A stretch of 7,104 nucleotides of DNA, from assembly GCA_024636395.1 (NCBI GenBank), contig JAGXHD010000046.1:1-7104 (forward strand), given 5' to 3'. Each line of letters begins with the position of its first letter. The stretch's first letter is position 1. Position numbers and translations under genes: made by a program. The notes beneath the pieces are model-generated. The model was not told the DNA's origin. It searched no databases and worked only from the letters and a program-made list of their open reading frames with translations. Source of the DNA: Sulfitobacter sp. (GTDB lineage Bacteria; Pseudomonadota; Alphaproteobacteria; Rhodobacterales; Rhodobacteraceae). Positions 1-5,932 of the stretch are shown here, one piece after another.

Positions 1-1
1 C

Positions 2-1780
2 ATAAACCCGGGATCAGAAGGGCTGGCCTGCGGCCAGCGCGCCTTGACACGCGTCAGCTATTTGGCAAGCACGCGCGCCAAGGCGCCGCTAACTCCCAAC
101 CAAACTGTCCAATTTTACACCGGGAAACTGACCCTTTTTGCGCCGGGCTTGACAGCCGTCCTGTTGCCACGGCTCTTCAGGGAAGAGAGCGACGATACGT
201 TGCTGTCTTGGGGCGTTCCGACAGACTGGCTCGACACTGTTCGGGACGCGACTGACGAAACCGTGCTCGACATCGCCGGGCACCTGCCTTCGGAGGCCGC
301 CGAAGCGCTTCTACAGGCAGCGACTGGCGTACGCCCCGATGAATCCCCTGTAATCGAACCCGGCGGCGATCCCTTTTCCCACCCGGATGCAGGGCGCCGC
401 TTCCGCACGATGGAGAACCTCGATGAACTCCGCGCCGCCCTCGACGCCCCGTGGGAGAAATGGTCAGTCTACCTGCACCCGGCGCAACAGGAATTCGTGG
501 ACCGGGATTTCAACGGACCTGCGCGTGTTATCGGGTCTGCTGGCACTGGCAAAACCGTAGTCGGGCTGCATCGCGCTGTGAGGATGGCCCAGCAGCCCGA
601 TGCGAAGGTCCTTTTGACGACATTCAACGCCCGTCTGGCGAGGCGTCTGGCCGAGAAACTGCCTCTGCTGGCGAATGATACCGTACGAAATCGCATCAAG
701 GTCGCGGCGCTGGATGAAGTCATCCAAGATCTCCATGTGCAATCCTTTGGTGCGAGGCACGTCGCCACCAAGACCGAGATCCGCGAGCTTCTGGCGTCGG
801 TCGTATTCGAGACCGGCATTGATCTGGACCCGGGATTTCTGTTCGATGAATGGTCTCTCATCGTAGATGCATGGGATGTCCGGGATGCGCAGACCTACCG
901 GGAGCTGCCACGCCTAGGCCGAAAGGTTCGGATGGCGGCTTCTCGGCGCGATGAGTTATGGGAGGTGTTCGCGGCAGTTCAAGCGAGGATGGAGAGTGTA
1001 GGCTGGACCACTGAATCCGCGATGGCCCATGATTTGCGACGCCTCGACAGATTCCGGTACACCCATGCGGTCGTCGATGAAGCACAGGATATCTCAGTGG
1101 CGCAGCTCCTCCTGCTCGGCTCCACGCTCGGGATCAAGGAGAACGGACTTTTCTTCGGCGGTGATATCGGCCAGCGCATCTTTCGAGCCCCGTTTCCTTG
1201 GATCGCGGCGGGCATCGAATTGCGGGGCAGGTCGCGTAGCCTAAAGGTCAATTACCGGACCTCCCACCAGATTAAACGACAGAGTGAAGGACTTCTGCCG
1301 GAGACACTTGTTGAAGCGGACGGTGCTGAGGAAAACCGGCTGGGCGTGACGTCAGTTTTTGATGGCCCGGCGCCGGTCATAAAGGCTTTCCCCTCTCGAT
1401 CAGATGAGGTTGAGGGCTTACGCACATGGCTTCAGGGTCTCGCGCATGATGGGTTCGAGAAAGACGAGATTGCCGTCTTGGTCCGATCGAATGACGTAGC
1501 AGAGAAAATTGACTCCGATATTGGCGATATCTCAAATATTTTGCTTATGCACGATGTGAAGGGTGCGGAATTCCGTGCTGTCGCAGTTATCGCGCTCGAC
1601 CACGATATCATTCCGGATGAGGACCGTTTGTTGAGTGCACGAGACGAGATGCAACTGGACGAAGTGATGGCCACGGAAAGGCACTTGCTTTACGTAGCTG
1701 CGACACGGGCGCGGGATCACCTTTGGATGTCAGGGGTCGAGCCAGTGTCCGAATTTCTCAACGATTTGATACAAAAATAA
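2..1780 (+). CDS. UvrD/Rep-family superfamily I DNA helicase, 5' end outside window or N-terminally truncated
   Basis: An ATP-dependent SF1A helicase expected to translocate 3'-5' on single-stranded DNA. Counting from a TTG at 44 (578 aa), it shows a Q-like motif HPAQ (145-148), Walker A GSAGTGKT (164-171), motif Ia LTTFNARLARRL (191-202), motif II VVDEAQD (343-349), motif III FFGGDIGQRIF (370-380), motif IV LKVNYRTSHQ (400-409), motif V MHDVKGAEF (502-510) and motif VI LLYVAATRARDHLW (548-561), so the motor looks complete. The frame is open from base 2, so the true start may lie upstream; no convincing Shine-Dalgarno precedes TTG 44. Family resemblance (GVPTDWL, then HPDAGRRFR before the ATPase) begins only near residue 45. 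From memory, relatives are longer and carry a RelE-like N-terminal domain not seen here. The stretch between VLVRS (478-482) and motif V is only about 20 residues, shorter than I expect. The gene converges with the minus-strand cluster. Family certain; intactness uncertain. Confidence 0.88.
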   Translation: MNPGSEGLACGQRALTRVSYLASTRAKAPLTPNQTVQFYTGKLTLFAPGLTAVLLPRLFREESDDTLLSWGVPTDWLDTVRDATDETVLDIAGHLPSEAAEALLQAATGVRPDESPVIEPGGDPFSHPDAGRRFRTMENLDELRAALDAPWEKWSVYLHPAQQEFVDRDFNGPARVIGSAGTGKTVVGLHRAVRMAQQPDAKVLLTTFNARLARRLAEKLPLLANDTVRNRIKVAALDEVIQDLHVQSFGARHVATKTEIRELLASVVFETGIDLDPGFLFDEWSLIVDAWDVRDAQTYRELPRLGRKVRMAASRRDELWEVFAAVQARMESVGWTTESAMAHDLRRLDRFRYTHAVVDEAQDISVAQLLLLGSTLGIKENGLFFGGDIGQRIFRAPFPWIAAGIELRGRSRSLKVNYRTSHQIKRQSEGLLPETLVEADGAEENRLGVTSVFDGPAPVIKAFPSRSDEVEGLRTWLQGLAHDGFEKDEIAVLVRSNDVAEKIDSDIGDISNILLMHDVKGAEFRAVAVIALDHDIIPDEDRLLSARDEMQLDEVMATERHLLYVAATRARDHLWMSGVEPVSEFLNDLIQK

Positions 1781-1870
1781 TGTTCGACATATTATCAGAG
1801 GCCGGTGTGTTCGGTGGTGATGATGCTACGAGCTAACCAACGATAGATAACCAAATCTAAACAGCGGTCA
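1781..1870. other. Short convergent intergenic gap, no feature recognised
   Basis: This 90-bp gap separates the convergent helicase and zinc-ribbon genes. I looked for a bidirectional terminator and found none. There is only a weak ATGT-TCG-ACAT hairpin just after the helicase stop, without a clear T run. No copy of the tRNA-Ser 3' end is seen here, so nothing marks this gap as an element boundary. Confidence 0.5.
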
Positions 1871-2242
1871 TCAGAATACCACCCCTAAACGATCCCACTT
1901 TGAATACACCACTGCTGCGCGCAGCAACAGTTTACTTGGTGTCTGTGCCGCTGCTTTGGGGATTTCATGCTCGCTGAGATAGCGTCCGGCGCCGCAAATA
2001 CGGCAGCACCACACAGGCCCATTCCCCAAGCGATAAATGATCGCGCAACGGCGGTCGCATGTTGGGCAGAGAAACCACTTTCGACATCCACCGAAGTTGG
2101 TGCTGGTCCACGTTGTGACGATCCGTTCGCCATCAAAGTTAATGACGTCCGGGATGGCCGGCACTCGTCGCGCCAGCTTTCGAATATCGATCTGGGCTGT
2201 GTCGTCACAAATCATATGGCGAATATCAACCTTTTTAAACAT
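1871..2242 (-). CDS. Small zinc-ribbon protein of mobile elements, function unknown
   Basis: A 123-aa protein with a probable four-cysteine zinc ribbon: CPTC at residues 59-62 and CRIC at 80-83 (with an extra Cys79). The segment around it (STNFGGCRKWFLCP, then CAIIYRL, then a second Cys pair followed by GAGRYLS) follows a pattern I associate from memory with uncharacterised proteins of proteobacterial phages, plasmids and integrative elements, typically written as HFGG..WFLCP.C.RR. The N-terminal part (TAQIDIRKLARR) also fits that family, but the segment between it and the ribbon looks shorter than usual. The ATG at 2242 has no recognisable Shine-Dalgarno, and an in-frame stop lies six codons further upstream, so the protein may be weakly expressed or a degraded copy. 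It lies 323 bp downstream of the replication gene on the same strand. The metal-binding fold is well supported; its partner (DNA, RNA or protein) is unknown. Confidence 0.65.
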   Translation of the reverse strand: MFKKVDIRHMICDDTAQIDIRKLARRVPAIPDVINFDGERIVTTWTSTNFGGCRKWFLCPTCDRRCAIIYRLGNGPVWCCRICGAGRYLSEHEIPKAAAQTPSKLLLRAAVVYSKWDRLGVVF

Positions 2243-2324
2243 ATCAACCGATCGACACCATTAGGTCCAACCAAGGTTGAACCGCCTCGCAGGGCGATGT
2301 TGTTCGTCGGTTTGGCTGAAATCC

Positions 2325-2423
2325 CTACCATGTGCATCAGGCTACCCAGACGTTCACCAGAAGCACCTTACCGCGCAGAGCCTTTATATCCTTGCGGCCG
2401 CCGTTTTCGGTTGGCGATAGCAA
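2325..2423 (-). pseudogene. Remnant of a TlpA/DsbE (CcmG)-type thioredoxin core
   Basis: On the minus strand, one frame between stop codons reads GGRKDIKALRGKVLLVNVWVA, with a TGA exactly where the Trp of the family's WC-x-x-C active site belongs, then Cys-Thr-Trp and a TAG where the second Cys would be expected. The consensus of TlpA/ResA/DsbE proteins at this point is L-RGKV-LVN-WASWC-x-P-C. This is therefore a fragment of about 33 codons, with both ends lost and the active site destroyed, that cannot be functional. The match is by eye and short, but the LRGKVLLVNVW run is hard to explain by chance. It suggests that foreign or chromosomal cytochrome-maturation DNA was trapped beside the element's replication region. 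Confidence 0.45.
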
Positions 2424-2459
2424 TCAGGACCATGCGTCTGAATCACACGCCTCAGATGC

Positions 2460-2563
2460 CGGGTTTAACGGCTTTAACGGGACTATTTCCCGCTATTTAT
2501 ATTTGAGGGATCTCTCCGCTCTCCGTGTGACTGACAAAACTCCCGTTATCCCCGTTAAACCCG
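2460..2563. repeat. Imperfect inverted repeat of paired TAACGG iterons; candidate replication origin or operator
   Basis: Two 23-bp arms (2460-2482 and 2541-2563) are inverted copies matching at 20 of 23 positions. Each arm contains two TAACGG units in tandem at a 9-bp period: TTTAACGG at 2464-2471 and 2473-2480, and on the other strand CCGTTA at 2543-2548 and CCGTTAAA at 2552-2559. The 58-bp centre includes an AT-rich patch (TATTTATATTT, about 2494-2504). The right arm ends 2 bp from the stop codon of the primase-helicase gene. Iterons of this kind next to a self-encoded initiator/helicase recall the ori and crr sites of phage P4, where the alpha protein binds repeated sequences. An origin is therefore my preferred reading; an operator or transcript hairpin is the alternative. 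There is no T run, so a simple terminator is unlikely. Confidence 0.6.
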
Positions 2564-2565
2564 TA

Positions 2566-5268
2566 TTATTCGGATACGACCTTCCGGACGCGATACATCC
2601 TCACGCCATCGTTTTTGTCCTGCCGACCAGTCAGGCGCAGCCCATGCACGATGCGGCCCTCACGGAATTTTAGCACTCGGCCCAGACTGTGGACTGATAG
2701 CGTGGGATTGACGCCTGCAAGGTCAATGATCGCGGTCGCGATTGCGCTGCGCATGGGATCGTGTTGGATTGCCGCCATAACTTCCTTAGTGGAAAATTCG
2801 GCATCGCCAAAATGATCTCGCAAAGCATCCAATAGGGCAAACAGCGCATCGGTCTCCGGGTCAGCGGCCTGTGCCTCGCGCACAAGATCCATAGGATCGC
2901 CGAACTCAAATGGGCGCAGCGTCGTGTCAGCCCAAACAACGGTTTGGCGGACCAAGTCGTCCCAAGCCTCGAATGATGCCAACCGCCCGGCGGCGGGTTG
3001 CGTCATATGTGTATACCGGGCGCGGATCAGCGTGCAGGCCGCGCCTAACATTTCGGTGCGGTGTTGCAGCACATATGCCAGCGGGTCCAAATCAAACTGA
3101 CGTGCAAAGGGCTGGTCTGTTTCCGGGTCGATCCGGCAAATGATTACGCGGCGCGGCAAGTCACCTGCGAGTGACAAGTTGTTGCCGGTCAGGATCAGTA
3201 ACGCTCGGTTCGGGATGCGGATGCTTTCTGATTTGCCCAGCACCCGGTCCACCATTATATCGGCGGTGATGAATGAGGCCATGCTGGCACTGTTAAAAGT
3301 CCCGGTCACATTGTCCCAAATAAGCGCCCGGCTACCAGTACGTAGCGCCGTGAACAGTCGCTTGCGGGTTTCTTCATCGTCTCGGCCTTGCGTGTGCGGC
3401 CATACGTCCGGCGACCGTCCCTCGATCAGTGCACCGATGCAGGACGCCAGCAACGTCTTGCCGCTGCCTTGAATAGGCGCATCAAATGCAAAGGCGGGCG
3501 CAGTCGGCAAAACCGGGCGAACAGCGGTTGTCAGGATCGCGGCCAGCAGCGCCCCCCGCGCGGTCGCGTCCACGAAAGGGAAGGTTTCGAAAGGTCGCAT
3601 CAGCAAGTCCAGCGCCTCGCTTGCCTGCGCAAACGTCGGGCGCATCGGAATGACTGGTACCTGCTCGCCCATAGGGTCAAAAAGCAGGCGGGTGATGGCG
3701 TCATACCCCGGAGCGGTTAGTATCGATCCATCAAGGCGAATAGTCGGTCCGGTGATGACACCATCAAGCGGTTTCAGCTTGCGGCGTTCCCCCTGCGCGA
3801 TGATCTGTTTAAGCATCCCGACAGGCGGGTCGCAATCCAGCGGCACGGCCACACCACCTTGCGGCACTTGCTTCCAGAATTGCGTCATGTGGCCCAGGTG
3901 ATGCGCTAACCCGTGTTCGCAAAGCGGATGCACTCGTCCGTCATCCGCAAGAGCAAGCTGCCCTCCAAAGTCAAAGGCAACCGGATCGCGGCGCAGTAGG
4001 TCGATGGTCGCGGTCGCAGCCTCTGCAGTGTGGCCCTTAACCAATTCCACGCGGGCGGGCGGGCGGTGCAGGCAATAGGTTATGCCGCCATGCGCAAAGG
4101 AATAAAGCGCGGGGCGCGCTTGCAGCAGGAACAATCGCCCAACCAGCCGCGCGCCATCATAGTCGGGTTCAAGCGGATCCCGTGTCAGCGCGCCGTGATA
4201 CTTTTCGCGGTTGTCCAGCATATTGCCGACCGACACCATCTCAATCTTTCCGTAAATTTCGACTGCCACTACAAAGTCGCTAGCCAAGACACCAGTTTCC
4301 AGCGCCCGGCAGGCGATCCGTTTGGCACTCTTGATCGCCTCGGGGTCGCCTTTATCCTCTGGCGCGACCATCTCCCGCACACGCGCGGCAATCCAATCCT
4401 CTGCGACGCCATCCGCTTCGGGTTTCGATGCTCTCTTTGCCTCCACCTTGATCCCCGCCAATCGCTCGATTTCTTCCTGTGTCAGGTCGGGCAAGGCGTC
4501 ACGGCTGTCGATCTGGTGCATGTTGCCTTCGATGGTAACCGGGGCGCCCCGGCGTTGATCCAGACCGGCACCACAAGCTGCCCCGCCTGCGAAGTCTAGG
4601 CGCGATGGCTGCCAGACCGATGCGTCAACAAGTGTGCGCTCCAGCATCGCCCCAGACGCGCTGATTTCGATATTGCCATGACCCGCCAGCCAAAGGCGCG
4701 CTACTAACGCCTTACCTGCCCGAGGTATGTCTGTTGCGTCCTGCACGAGCACATAAATGCGCTGACCCATTACGCCGCGCACTTCTTTGTCACCTTGCCA
4801 GATGCAGCTTGATGCGCTCGGTAACCACAACAGCGCCGCATCTGTCAGACCGGGCGCCGCTGCACGGATCAACTGCACCAGCCCGAGACGGTCAAGCGGA
4901 TCAGCGCCGGTACGCGGGTCATAGTCCATCATCAACACCCCCGGCCCCTGCGGCCAACTGAAGGCGTCATTTGTGCGGGTTGTCGCACCTGCGGGTCTAC
5001 CAGCATCCGCGAAGGCTTTGCGGGTCATCACACGGAGTGCGGCTTTGATCGGCACGCCAAAGACCAGCGCCTGCGCCGGTGTCAGGCTTTCCAAGATCGG
5101 GGACAAGTCTGCCAGAGTACCGATAATCCGTGTTTCGACCTCGCCCTGCACCAGATTGCCGCCAGGCGATTTCAGCAGTTCGCCGGTTGCTCCCAGGGTA
5201 TAGCCTTTGGAAAGCTGCTTCGGCTTGAGTGCGGTGATGATTGTCAGATTTGTTTGTCCAGTCATCAT
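2566..5268 (-). CDS. Bifunctional primase-polymerase-like / SF3-type helicase, replication protein of the element
   Basis: A 900-aa protein that likely initiates element replication by priming and unwinding DNA. The N-terminal third looks like a divergent archaeo-eukaryotic primase (PrimPol): a hydrophobic strand ending in the acidic pair MMDYDP (D115, D117), then SASS (151-154), GQRIYVLV (168-175) and RTLVDASVWQPSRLDF (211-226), with D215 a candidate for the third metal ligand. The usual motif II histidine is not evident. A middle region (about 300-560) is unassigned. The C-terminal third is a P-loop ATPase: Walker A PIQGSGKT (598-605), Walker B ALIWDN (648-653), sensor-1 LILTGNN (691-697) and basic LPRR (704-707), as in SF3/D5-like helicases. 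A tail after about 800 may be a winged helix. The ATGATG start overlaps the stop of the upstream 60-aa ORF and is preceded by AAAGGGG, so translation is probably coupled. Helicase part confident; primase part probable. Confidence 0.8.
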   Translation of the reverse strand: MMTGQTNLTIITALKPKQLSKGYTLGATGELLKSPGGNLVQGEVETRIIGTLADLSPILESLTPAQALVFGVPIKAALRVMTRKAFADAGRPAGATTRTNDAFSWPQGPGVLMMDYDPRTGADPLDRLGLVQLIRAAAPGLTDAALLWLPSASSCIWQGDKEVRGVMGQRIYVLVQDATDIPRAGKALVARLWLAGHGNIEISASGAMLERTLVDASVWQPSRLDFAGGAACGAGLDQRRGAPVTIEGNMHQIDSRDALPDLTQEEIERLAGIKVEAKRASKPEADGVAEDWIAARVREMVAPEDKGDPEAIKSAKRIACRALETGVLASDFVVAVEIYGKIEMVSVGNMLDNREKYHGALTRDPLEPDYDGARLVGRLFLLQARPALYSFAHGGITYCLHRPPARVELVKGHTAEAATATIDLLRRDPVAFDFGGQLALADDGRVHPLCEHGLAHHLGHMTQFWKQVPQGGVAVPLDCDPPVGMLKQIIAQGERRKLKPLDGVITGPTIRLDGSILTAPGYDAITRLLFDPMGEQVPVIPMRPTFAQASEALDLLMRPFETFPFVDATARGALLAAILTTAVRPVLPTAPAFAFDAPIQGSGKTLLASCIGALIEGRSPDVWPHTQGRDDEETRKRLFTALRTGSRALIWDNVTGTFNSASMASFITADIMVDRVLGKSESIRIPNRALLILTGNNLSLAGDLPRRVIICRIDPETDQPFARQFDLDPLAYVLQHRTEMLGAACTLIRARYTHMTQPAAGRLASFEAWDDLVRQTVVWADTTLRPFEFGDPMDLVREAQAADPETDALFALLDALRDHFGDAEFSTKEVMAAIQHDPMRSAIATAIIDLAGVNPTLSVHSLGRVLKFREGRIVHGLRLTGRQDKNDGVRMYRVRKVVSE

Positions 5269-5447
5269 GTGCCCCTTTCGAACCGAAACGGCGCTGCCTT
5301 CGCAGGCTCTGCCGTAAAAACGTAAGCGGGCATTGCATCCCAGTCATTTTTCGGCTCTGATGTAGACGCTGTGAAGTTCTGCTTGGAATTCAGCAATTCC
5401 TCGGTCGCGCTGGCGGGCGCGACCGAGGCACCAAGTTTACAATTCAT
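5265..5447 (-). CDS. 60-aa ORF of unknown function, coupled between the AlpA regulator and the replication gene
   Basis: I do not recognise this protein. It is supported by context: a strong Shine-Dalgarno (GAGGAGG, at about 5455-5461) sits 7 bp before its ATG, its ATG shares one base with the TAA of the regulator gene (TAATG), and its TGA lies within the ATGATG start of the 900-aa replication protein. The peptide has no membrane segment and no cysteine pair; the first half is Ala/Ser/Thr-rich, and the end (AYVFTAEPAKAAPFRFERGT) is mixed basic and aromatic. Codons 6-16 form a perfect 12-bp hairpin. It may be a small accessory protein, or a leader whose translation opens or closes the start of the replication gene. 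The spacing and ribosome site argue that it is translated; its role is unknown. Confidence 0.6.
   Translation of the reverse strand: MNCKLGASVAPASATEELLNSKQNFTASTSEPKNDWDAMPAYVFTAEPAKAAPFRFERGT
5399..5428 (-). promoter_or_regulatory. Perfect 12-bp hairpin inside the 60-aa ORF
   Basis: CCTCGGTCGCGC (5399-5410) is exactly complementary to GCGCGACCGAGG (5417-5428), with a 6-nt loop. It lies in the first third of the small coding sequence, about 130-170 bp before the start of the primase-helicase gene. No T run follows on either strand, so it is not a standard terminator. In the transcript it would be a very stable stem that a ribosome must melt, which suggests attenuation or control of translation, though a protein-binding palindrome in DNA is also possible. 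Confidence 0.6.
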
Positions 5448-5848
5448 TACTCAGCCTCCTCTTTGTAAGGGTTTTTGAGTAAGATTTTCTTTTTCAGATC
5501 GGCCCGAAATATATCATCGCCAATTTTGATCTGTGCTGGTGGTTCACCGGCATCAGCCAATGCATTGATCACAGCCAGCAGTTCGGACAACCTCCAGCGT
5601 GTCATGGAACCGATGCGGATCGGCTGAGGCAGAGTGCCATCAGCTACCCGGCGCCACCAGGTGGCTTTGGAGCCGCCAATGATCTTAGCGCCTTCCGTGT
5701 CCCGAATTAAGCGGTCCGTGAATTGTTGAAATGAGTTAATGGTGTCGCTCGGTTGCTCGTGCGAGAGGATCACGGTGTCGGCGCAAGCACCAGAATCCGC
5801 TGCCTGACTTTCATCCGTAATCCAATGAGTGAAACGTGTACTGGTCAT
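5447..5848 (-). CDS. AlpA-type winged helix-turn-helix regulator
   Basis: A 133-aa putative DNA-binding protein of the AlpA/excisionase-like (MerR-fold) group, which in P4-like elements controls integrase expression or excision. The recognisable part, at residues 52-97 of this form, reads EGAKIIGGSKATWWRRVADG, then TLPQPIRIGSMTRWRLSELLAVI. This follows the AlpA pattern of a helix-turn-helix (GGSKATWWRRVADG), a wing with a Pro-x-x-hydrophobic-Gly turn, and a final W-R-x-x-E/D-hydrophobic helix. The N-terminal 50 residues look disordered. The C-terminal tail is Lys-rich (LKKKILLKNPYK). I prefer the ATG at 5848 because GGAGG (5853-5857) sits 4 bp upstream; the ATG at 5863 lacks a ribosome site and would overlap that GGAGG. 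The gene heads the tightly packed set with the 60-aa ORF and the replication gene, so it probably regulates this operon or excision. Confidence 0.8.
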   Translation of the reverse strand: MTSTRFTHWITDESQAADSGACADTVILSHEQPSDTINSFQQFTDRLIRDTEGAKIIGGSKATWWRRVADGTLPQPIRIGSMTRWRLSELLAVINALADAGEPPAQIKIGDDIFRADLKKKILLKNPYKEEAE

Positions 5849-5852
5849 ATTG

Positions 5853-5857
5853 CCTCC
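5853..5857 (-). promoter_or_regulatory. Ribosome binding site deciding the AlpA start
   Basis: GGAGG on the minus strand lies 4 bp before the ATG at 5848. It falls within the reading frame of the longer candidate starting at 5863, so that longer form would bury the ribosome site inside codons 3-4. This is why the shorter start is chosen. Confidence 0.65.
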
Positions 5858-5905
5858 GGTCATTTGCTACTTGCGGAGACTCACAGACATGGCCAGAGCA
5901 TGCAT

Positions 5906-5932
5906 CGGATTAGTTTTCGGTTAATTAGTCCG
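5906..5932. repeat. Inverted repeat straddling the stop codon of the 242-aa gene
   Basis: Arms 5906-5915 (CGGATTAGTT) and 5923-5932 (AATTAGTCCG) flank a 7-nt loop. In DNA they match at 8 of 10 positions. As plus-strand RNA all ten positions pair, counting two G-U wobbles; as minus-strand RNA two positions mismatch. The repeat overlaps the TAA of the upstream gene and lies about 50 bp before the AlpA ribosome site. It could be a binding site for the regulator, or a weak structure at the gene boundary; there is no T run for a classical terminator. Confidence 0.4.

Larger units (their letters stand above)
2243..2565. other. Gene-free region downstream of the replication gene: inverted TAACGG array and thioredoxin-like remnant
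   Basis: There is no intact gene in this 323-bp stretch on either strand. It holds two things described separately: the inverted TAACGG array next to the end of the primase-helicase gene (2460-2563), and a stop-interrupted fragment resembling the core of a DsbE/TlpA thioredoxin (2325-2423, minus strand). The remaining approximately 80 bp before the zinc-ribbon start show no promoter I can defend. Confidence 0.6.

Noticed and set aside
1770..1797. Terminator after the helicase gene (AATGT-TCG-ACAT region)
   Set aside because: The stem is only 4-5 bp, AT-rich, and lacks a following T run.
1967..2506. Plus-strand open frame of 179 codons opposite the zinc-ribbon gene
   Set aside because: Its translation looks unstructured, it overlaps the cysteine motifs of the minus-strand protein, and it runs through the inverted array; no ribosome site.
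4030..4599. Plus-strand open frame of 189 codons inside the replication gene
   Set aside because: It is antisense to a well-supported conserved protein, shows no motifs, and arises from the high GC third-position bias of the opposite strand.
5399..5428. The 12-bp hairpin as an intrinsic terminator
   Set aside because: No T run follows on either strand and it lies inside a coding frame that continues into a coupled downstream gene.
5872..5886. GCGGAGACTCACAG as a possible second copy of the tRNA 3' end (GCGGAGAGACAGG)
   Set aside because: Only the first 7 bases match exactly and the similarity stops before the T arm; too short to be an attachment repeat.
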